NCBI RefSeq assembly: GCF_000172555.1
Contig: NZ_ABOX02000046.1
Location: 1-59,971, forward strand
Direction: 5' to 3'
Length of the DNA stretch: 59,971 bases
Source: Pedosphaera parvula Ellin514
GTDB lineage: Bacteria > Verrucomicrobiota > Verrucomicrobiia > Limisphaerales > Pedosphaeraceae
Shown: piece after piece, positions 56,136 to 59,971 of the stretch
Layout: each line of letters opens with the position of its first letter
Numbering within the stretch: the first letter of the stretch is position 1
Position numbers and translations under genes: made by a program
The notes under the pieces: model-generated
Databases searched by the model: none
The model's input: only the letters and a program-made list of their open reading frames with translations
Told to the model about the DNA's origin: nothing

Positions 56136-56220
56136 CTCTTAAGCCCCGTATGGGTCGGCACGTTTATAGTAATTGATCCCAACAAGGAACCCGCTTCGGC
56201 CAACGATTTAAAACAGTTCA
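56136..56220. repeat. Dispersed 85-bp repeat, copy B
   Basis: It matches 53774-53858 over its whole length, including GGCACGTTTATAG and an identical 34-base 3' block. The palindrome is imperfect here (GCCCCGTATGGGTC). Confidence 0.75.
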
Positions 56221-56230
56221 GCCATGCAAT

Positions 56231-56336
56231 CCGAAGCGGAACGTAGCAGCGCAAATCAAGCGCAGTTCAGAAAATTCCCACTTGGATGAGACAAATGCAG
56301 ACTTTCGCCGTATTTTGAACTACAGCATCCAACTCC
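56231..56336. repeat. 106-bp direct duplication, copy B
   Basis: The second copy of 55953-56058. The segment between the copies plus one copy forms a 278-bp tandem-like unit, probably made by unequal recombination. Confidence 0.8.
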
Positions 56337-56485
56337 AACAAGGTAGAAACGCCCTCAATTTTTGAAGCCTGACCGCGAGGAGGATACCTGGCACACAAAC
56401 ATTTTGCCTTTAACGCAGTGCATCTTGTGTATTGGCATGGAATATGCACACCGCTAACGAGTCATTGGCATTACGTAAACATCGT

Positions 56486-57235
56486 ATGGCGATCTCAAAA
56501 CCTAACGCTAAGATTGGAAACGGCTCGGCCTTCAGCTTGACGGAGCTTATGGTCGTTATCGCCATCATCGGAATCCTCGCCGCGCTGCTGCTGCCAACAC
56601 TTTCTCAAGCCAAGGGCAGAGCGCAACGAGCTCAATGCGTGAGCAATTTGCATCAACTTGGAGTCGGCTTGCAGACTTTCCTCGCCGACCATCATGCTTA
56701 CCCGGTACTGATTCTGAGCACAAACGCCGCAGATCCTGGCCGGACTTGGGGAGGTCAATTAGACCAGGAAGGCCTTGGGCATCCTCCGACAACAAATTAC
56801 TTTCAAAATGGCGTATGGCATTGCCCATCTGCGAAATGGGAAGGCGGCCTTCCCGGAGGCAATTCTGTATGGGTTTCTTACGGATACAACGACGACTATG
56901 CCTTAAGGGATCCAACCAACCAATTTGGCCTTCAAGGTCACTGGAATGTCGTCACGCACTCTTTCCAGCCGATTGCCGAGTCAGAAGTGGCTGTTCCGAG
57001 TGACATGATGGCTATCGGAGAAGGCCACGACGGTGTCTTCATGCGAAGAAGCCTGGGTAATTTTGAGCGTTTTGGAAACGTTGTTACCCGCCATCAAGGT
57101 AAAGCCAACGTGCTGTTTTGCGACGGCCACGTCGAATCGCCGACGGTAAAGTTTCTGTTTGAAGACACCAGCGACGCCGCTTTGAGCCGGTGGAATCGCG
57201 ACCACCTCCCGCACGGTGACGAAATCTATCGTTGA
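56486..57235 (+). CDS. Pseudopilin-like protein, paralogue 2 (divergent type)
   Basis: Start ATG 56486 (MAISKPNAKIGNGSAFSL) gives a short basic leader, AFSLTELMVVIAIIGILAAL with Glu5, and 249 aa. Ala rather than Gly precedes the Phe. The C-terminal part has the DGHVESPTVKF motif typical of H-X9-DG proteins but lacks the GYDYxWSGD tail. A start at 56444 is possible. It is on the plus strand and faces paralogue 3 tail to tail, with 41 bases between their stops. Confidence 0.85.
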   Translation: MAISKPNAKIGNGSAFSLTELMVVIAIIGILAALLLPTLSQAKGRAQRAQCVSNLHQLGVGLQTFLADHHAYPVLILSTNAADPGRTWGGQLDQEGLGHPPTTNYFQNGVWHCPSAKWEGGLPGGNSVWVSYGYNDDYALRDPTNQFGLQGHWNVVTHSFQPIAESEVAVPSDMMAIGEGHDGVFMRRSLGNFERFGNVVTRHQGKANVLFCDGHVESPTVKFLFEDTSDAALSRWNRDHLPHGDEIYR

Positions 57236-57276
57236 AACAATTTCCCTTCAATGAAACTTCGGTTGCGGTCAGCAGG

Positions 57277-57990
57277 TTAATCCCCGCTCCATTTGTAATC
57301 ATATCCAGCTGGAGGATTGTATTGGAGCGCAAACCCATTAGGCGAATTATTGTTCCAATGAATTTTGATGTAGCTGACGTGGCCATCTACGAAAGAAACC
57401 ATGTTCCTGGCGTCATTAAAGAGTGGCAGCCCTGGTTCCGGTTGATGCCAGGACCATGGAAAATAAGCCGGCAACTCCGCGACGAGCACCGTTTTGATCG
57501 GGTCTTTTATAGACCCAAGTTTTCGACCTGCGATGCCAAATGTGTTGGTCCCAAAAATGGTCATTTGCCCACCATTAAATCCATAACTCGAATTATCTGA
57601 ACGCGATTGTGCATGCAGGCTCTGCGCCAAATATCCTCCTCCTGCATTGGTGCCATAATTGTAGAAAAACGTGTCCGCGGGGCAGCTGAACAAATTCGAC
57701 ATGGAGTGACTTTCCAGAACTCGTTTGAAACCAGTCTGTCCATCCAGATACATCGCTGGCGAGTTGCTGGTCCACGGAGTCTTGGGAGCTGTATCGCCTG
57801 AGTCATCGCAATACATATGAACGCCGAGATTGATCTGGCGCAGGTTGTTCAAGCAGCTCGTTCTCCTCGCTTTGCCCTTAGCGCTCCCGAGAACTGGAAA
57901 CAACAAAGCAGCAAGTATCGCGATGATAGCACCCACCACCAACAACTCGGTGAGCGTAAATGCCGTTTGTAATTTAGCCGACACTCTCAT
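57277..57990 (-). CDS. Pseudopilin-like protein, paralogue 3
   Basis: The 237-aa protein has [66 protein letters not shown] and a [14 protein letters not shown] end. It is clearly related to paralogues 1 and 4. The residue before the cleaved Phe is Ala instead of the common Gly. Signal processing would be by a type IV prepilin peptidase, which is not in the window. Confidence 0.88.
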   Translation of the reverse strand: MRVSAKLQTAFTLTELLVVGAIIAILAALLFPVLGSAKGKARRTSCLNNLRQINLGVHMYCDDSGDTAPKTPWTSNSPAMYLDGQTGFKRVLESHSMSNLFSCPADTFFYNYGTNAGGGYLAQSLHAQSRSDNSSYGFNGGQMTIFGTNTFGIAGRKLGSIKDPIKTVLVAELPAYFPWSWHQPEPGLPLFNDARNMVSFVDGHVSYIKIHWNNNSPNGFALQYNPPAGYDYKWSGD

Positions 57991-58008
57991 TTGCTATTCA
58001 GTTGGAAC

Positions 58009-58165
58009 ACCACGAATACACACAAATCCACATGAACTGCAGAGAAAACAAACCGAATGGCACGGTGGAAAGGACCCAGTGTTTGGCGTCCCATCGCAGG
58101 CCACAATTCCAACCTCGCTTCAAGCCAAGCCTCTATTCGTGTTTATTGGTGTCCATTCGTGGTTG
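58009..58165. repeat. Inverted short repeat pair (CACGAATxxxCAC type)
   Basis: The left end reads CACCACGAATACACACAAAT (58008-58027 region) and the right end ATTCGTGTTTATTGGTGTCC then ATTCGTGGTTG (58134-58165). They are imperfect inverted copies of a repeat common in many environmental bacterial genomes. No gene lies between. Confidence 0.55.
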
Positions 58166-58182
58166 AACCGGATCTCTCAAGC

Positions 58183-58887
58183 CTAGTCCCCACTCCACTT
58201 GTAATCGTAACCAGTCGGCGGATTGTAATGCCACGCTTCCGCGTAACCATTCGTCACGATGTTCGCATTCCAGTACATTTTGATGCAGCTGACATGACCA
58301 TCCCCAAAACCGATCATGTCCTTTGAGTCGTTGTGATGAGCCTCTCCCACCAGGTCATGCCAGGAATACGGCAGGAGCGCAGGGAATTCTTCAACGAGAA
58401 CGGTTTTGACCGGGTCCTTGATCATATTCATCTTCCAGCCCGCAACTCCGGGCCATGGATGGATTGGTGGCTCACCCGGGAGAACATTCCCCGCGTTGAA
58501 TGCATAGCTCGAATACTTGTAAAGCGATTGTCTGTGCAGACTCTGAGAGAGACGTTCCGTATAATTATAATAAAAAGTGTCAGCGGGACAAGCGAACAAC
58601 GCGTCTTCTGGGGAGGGAGCACCATTCAAGCCCACATAGCTTCTCATCAAAACCAAAGGATCCGCAAAATTCGGCGCCGACGAGCGCCCAACAGGGAGCG
58701 TGTTGTTGTGATCTTCGGCATATAAATGCACCCCTACATTGATTTGCTTCAGATTATTGAGGCACGTCGTCCGCCGCGCCCTCCCTTTGGCGCCGCTAAG
58801 CACGGGAAATAACAAGCCCACGAGAATGACAATGATGGCAACCACCACCAGCAATTCAACCAAAGTGAATGCATGTCTCGGTTTCAT
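58183..58887 (-). CDS. Pseudopilin-like protein, paralogue 4
   Basis: The 234-aa protein has a five-residue basic leader and [63 protein letters not shown] and [14 protein letters not shown] follow. It is closest to paralogue 3 in these motifs. It lies in the same orientation as paralogue 3, separated by the inverted repeat pair. Confidence 0.88.
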   Translation of the reverse strand: MKPRHAFTLVELLVVVAIIVILVGLLFPVLSGAKGRARRTTCLNNLKQINVGVHLYAEDHNNTLPVGRSSAPNFADPLVLMRSYVGLNGAPSPEDALFACPADTFYYNYTERLSQSLHRQSLYKYSSYAFNAGNVLPGEPPIHPWPGVAGWKMNMIKDPVKTVLVEEFPALLPYSWHDLVGEAHHNDSKDMIGFGDGHVSCIKMYWNANIVTNGYAEAWHYNPPTGYDYKWSGD

Positions 58888-58999
58888 ACTTTCTTATTGC
58901 GGCGTCATGTGTTTTCATCACCCTGAATGGAGGAATGCAAGAAGCGGCAAAAGGTTCACTTTGTAGTCACCTTTTGTCTCATATCTAGCGCTTGCGCTC

Positions 59000-59743
59000 C
59001 TACTGCCCGGCAAAGATCATGTCGTGAAACCTCCATTCGTTGCCGATTTTCCTTAATACAAATTTGCGCGCCTTGCCTTCCCCTGCGAACGAAAGATTGA
59101 TGCGGGCCTCATCGGGAGAAGGCATTTGTTGGTCGATAATGCGAAACCCGGAGGCGCTGGACATGAACGCCTCCCCCATCGCCTTCATCTCCGCCGCGCG
59201 CTCTGTTTCAGATTTCCCATGTTTGTCCCACGCCTTCTCCATTTTGGCGATGGCTTCCGGCGTGCAACTCGCCCGCCATGAACTCAAGTCTCCGGTTTTC
59301 ATCGCCCAGAGCATGCTTTTCATGGCTGATTCCGGATCGCCATATCCCGCGAACGTAAGCTGATCCTTGGACCAATAATTCGGTGCGGCCTGTTCCGCTG
59401 CCAACAGTTTCTCAGCCTCCGCAACCGAAGTCTTGAGTTGCTCATTCTTTGCCGCCAAAGGTCCTTTCTCGGCGCCTGCCCGCCGGAGTTGCCCAACCTG
59501 CCCGCGCAGCTTTAACAATTCCCTGAGCTGTTCTTTGGAAAGTGGTTGGGAATTTTTCATCCGCTCCACAACGTTGGAAAGCCTCACGTTCTCCGTCAAC
59601 AGATTGGCAAGCGTTTCGCTATTCTCATGCTGAGAATAGCTCCCTTCGCGCAACCGCGCGTTGGCGCGTTCATGAATCATCAACGATGCGATGATCCCCG
59701 TCACCAAGATTACGCTCACGAAGCCAAGTTTGAACTTTGTCAT
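59000..59743 (-). CDS. Single-span membrane protein with coiled coil and SnoaL/NTF2-like C-terminal part
   Basis: ATG 59743 (MTKFKLGFVSVILVTGIIAS) gives 247 aa: one membrane helix, a coiled coil around residues 45-115 (LLTENVRLSNVVERMK, QLRELLKLRGQVGQLRRAG) and a compact C-terminal domain (about 125-247, AGYGDPESAMKSMLWAMKTGDLSSW) that resembles small nuclear-transport-factor-2-like folds. The family is common in this phylum, and its function is unknown. It starts 16 bases after the stop of the next gene upstream. Confidence 0.75.
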   Translation of the reverse strand: MTKFKLGFVSVILVTGIIASLMIHERANARLREGSYSQHENSETLANLLTENVRLSNVVERMKNSQPLSKEQLRELLKLRGQVGQLRRAGAEKGPLAAKNEQLKTSVAEAEKLLAAEQAAPNYWSKDQLTFAGYGDPESAMKSMLWAMKTGDLSSWRASCTPEAIAKMEKAWDKHGKSETERAAEMKAMGEAFMSSASGFRIIDQQMPSPDEARINLSFAGEGKARKFVLRKIGNEWRFHDMIFAGQ

Positions 59744-59759
59744 GGATTGAAGCTCCTGT

Positions 59760-59971
59760 TTATTGAGTGCTCGAAGCAATCACGTGCTGCTTTTCATACT
59801 CCTCGAAATTATTCTCCGGTTCCTGGTGAAGACGGACACTGCCGTCAGCGTAACCATAATACTTCATCCACTTTCCTTTTGGATCCGGCGTTGCGCCCGT
59901 TTGCCACGCGTCTCTTTCACGAAGGACAATTACGTCCGCTGGATTCGTCAACGAGCGAAGCGAACCCTGAT
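59760..59971 (-). CDS. C-terminal part of a protein running off the window (pseudopilin-type)
   Basis: The frame is open to the right edge. It reads GSLRSLTNPADVIVLRERDAWQ (shown in part), then KGKWMKYYGYADGSVRLHQE and FEEYEKQHVIAS. The GYADGSV core matches the DGH/DGS region seen near the end of pseudopilin-like proteins, so this is likely the tail of a fifth such gene. The start is outside the window. Confidence 0.65.
   Translation of the reverse strand, partial: QGSLRSLTNPADVIVLRERDAWQTGATPDPKGKWMKYYGYADGSVRLHQEPENNFEEYEKQHVIASSTQ

Noticed and set aside
55860-56246. Plus-strand frame of 128 aa starting MKQARSGIALENIEE
   Set aside because: It runs through the first 106-bp duplicate and the whole 85-bp repeat, both of which are non-coding elsewhere. 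Only the first 30 or so residues have coding character.

Overview
The window looks like a chromosomal segment from a member of the Verrucomicrobiota, most like the Pedosphaera/Limisphaerales group. This is inferred from the mid-50s GC content, several pseudopilin-like proteins with the GF/AFTLxE leader and a YNPPxGYDYxWSGD tail, secreted LamG, carboxypeptidase-regulatory and autotransporter-strand proteins, and the short RNA-like repeats. No rRNA, tRNA, CRISPR array, transposase or integrase was found.

Layout. 240-7231: a large secreted multidomain hydrolase gene, split over three frames, followed by translationally coupled small membrane and lipoprotein genes and a YjdM zinc-ribbon protein. 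7534-15263: an autotransporter-strand protein, a degenerate receiver protein, RlmI, RNase D, an acyl-CoA ligase, and a DUF5679 protein with a double NDK-fold protein. 15355-18661 (minus): MutT, UDP-glucose dehydrogenase, aquaporin and a TPR membrane protein. 18954-21012: a SAM-I riboswitch in front of a threonine-synthase-family enzyme, a MoaD/ThiS sulfur carrier and a NIL-domain protein. 21360-26354: a CigR/RcnB-like protein, GNAT, a membrane-anchored Ig-like protein, PPK2 and a sulfotransferase.

26657-33301 (minus) is a complete F-type ATP synthase operon in the order BEFHAGDC. 33691-37684 (minus) is a zinc-type ABC importer with an outer-membrane porin-like protein and a small His/Cys membrane protein, but no ATPase gene. 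Then come SecA, a system II cytochrome c maturation cluster (lipoprotein-ResB-CcsA) and Rho.

46833-52695 (minus) is a purine-linked operon: PurM, a tiny frameshifted antitoxin-like ORF, PurD, a catalytically dead S41 peptidase homologue, and a three-domain fusion of a low-molecular-weight phosphatase, RpiB and GlyA. RpiB supplies ribose 5-phosphate. GlyA interconverts serine and glycine and makes one-carbon units. Both feed purine synthesis.

52696-59971 is an accessory region. It holds 10-bp-periodic repeats, dispersed repeats and duplications, attC-like sites that bracket small ORFs as in an integron cassette array, and four pseudopilin-like paralogues.

The most interesting locus is the SAM-riboswitch operon. 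Its regulation and gene content point to sulfur-carrier-dependent homocysteine/methionine synthesis rather than plain threonine synthesis. Four separate single-base losses that split otherwise well-conserved frames were noted (near 998, 1582, 19351 and 51553). Either the sequence carries indel errors or these genes are decaying.
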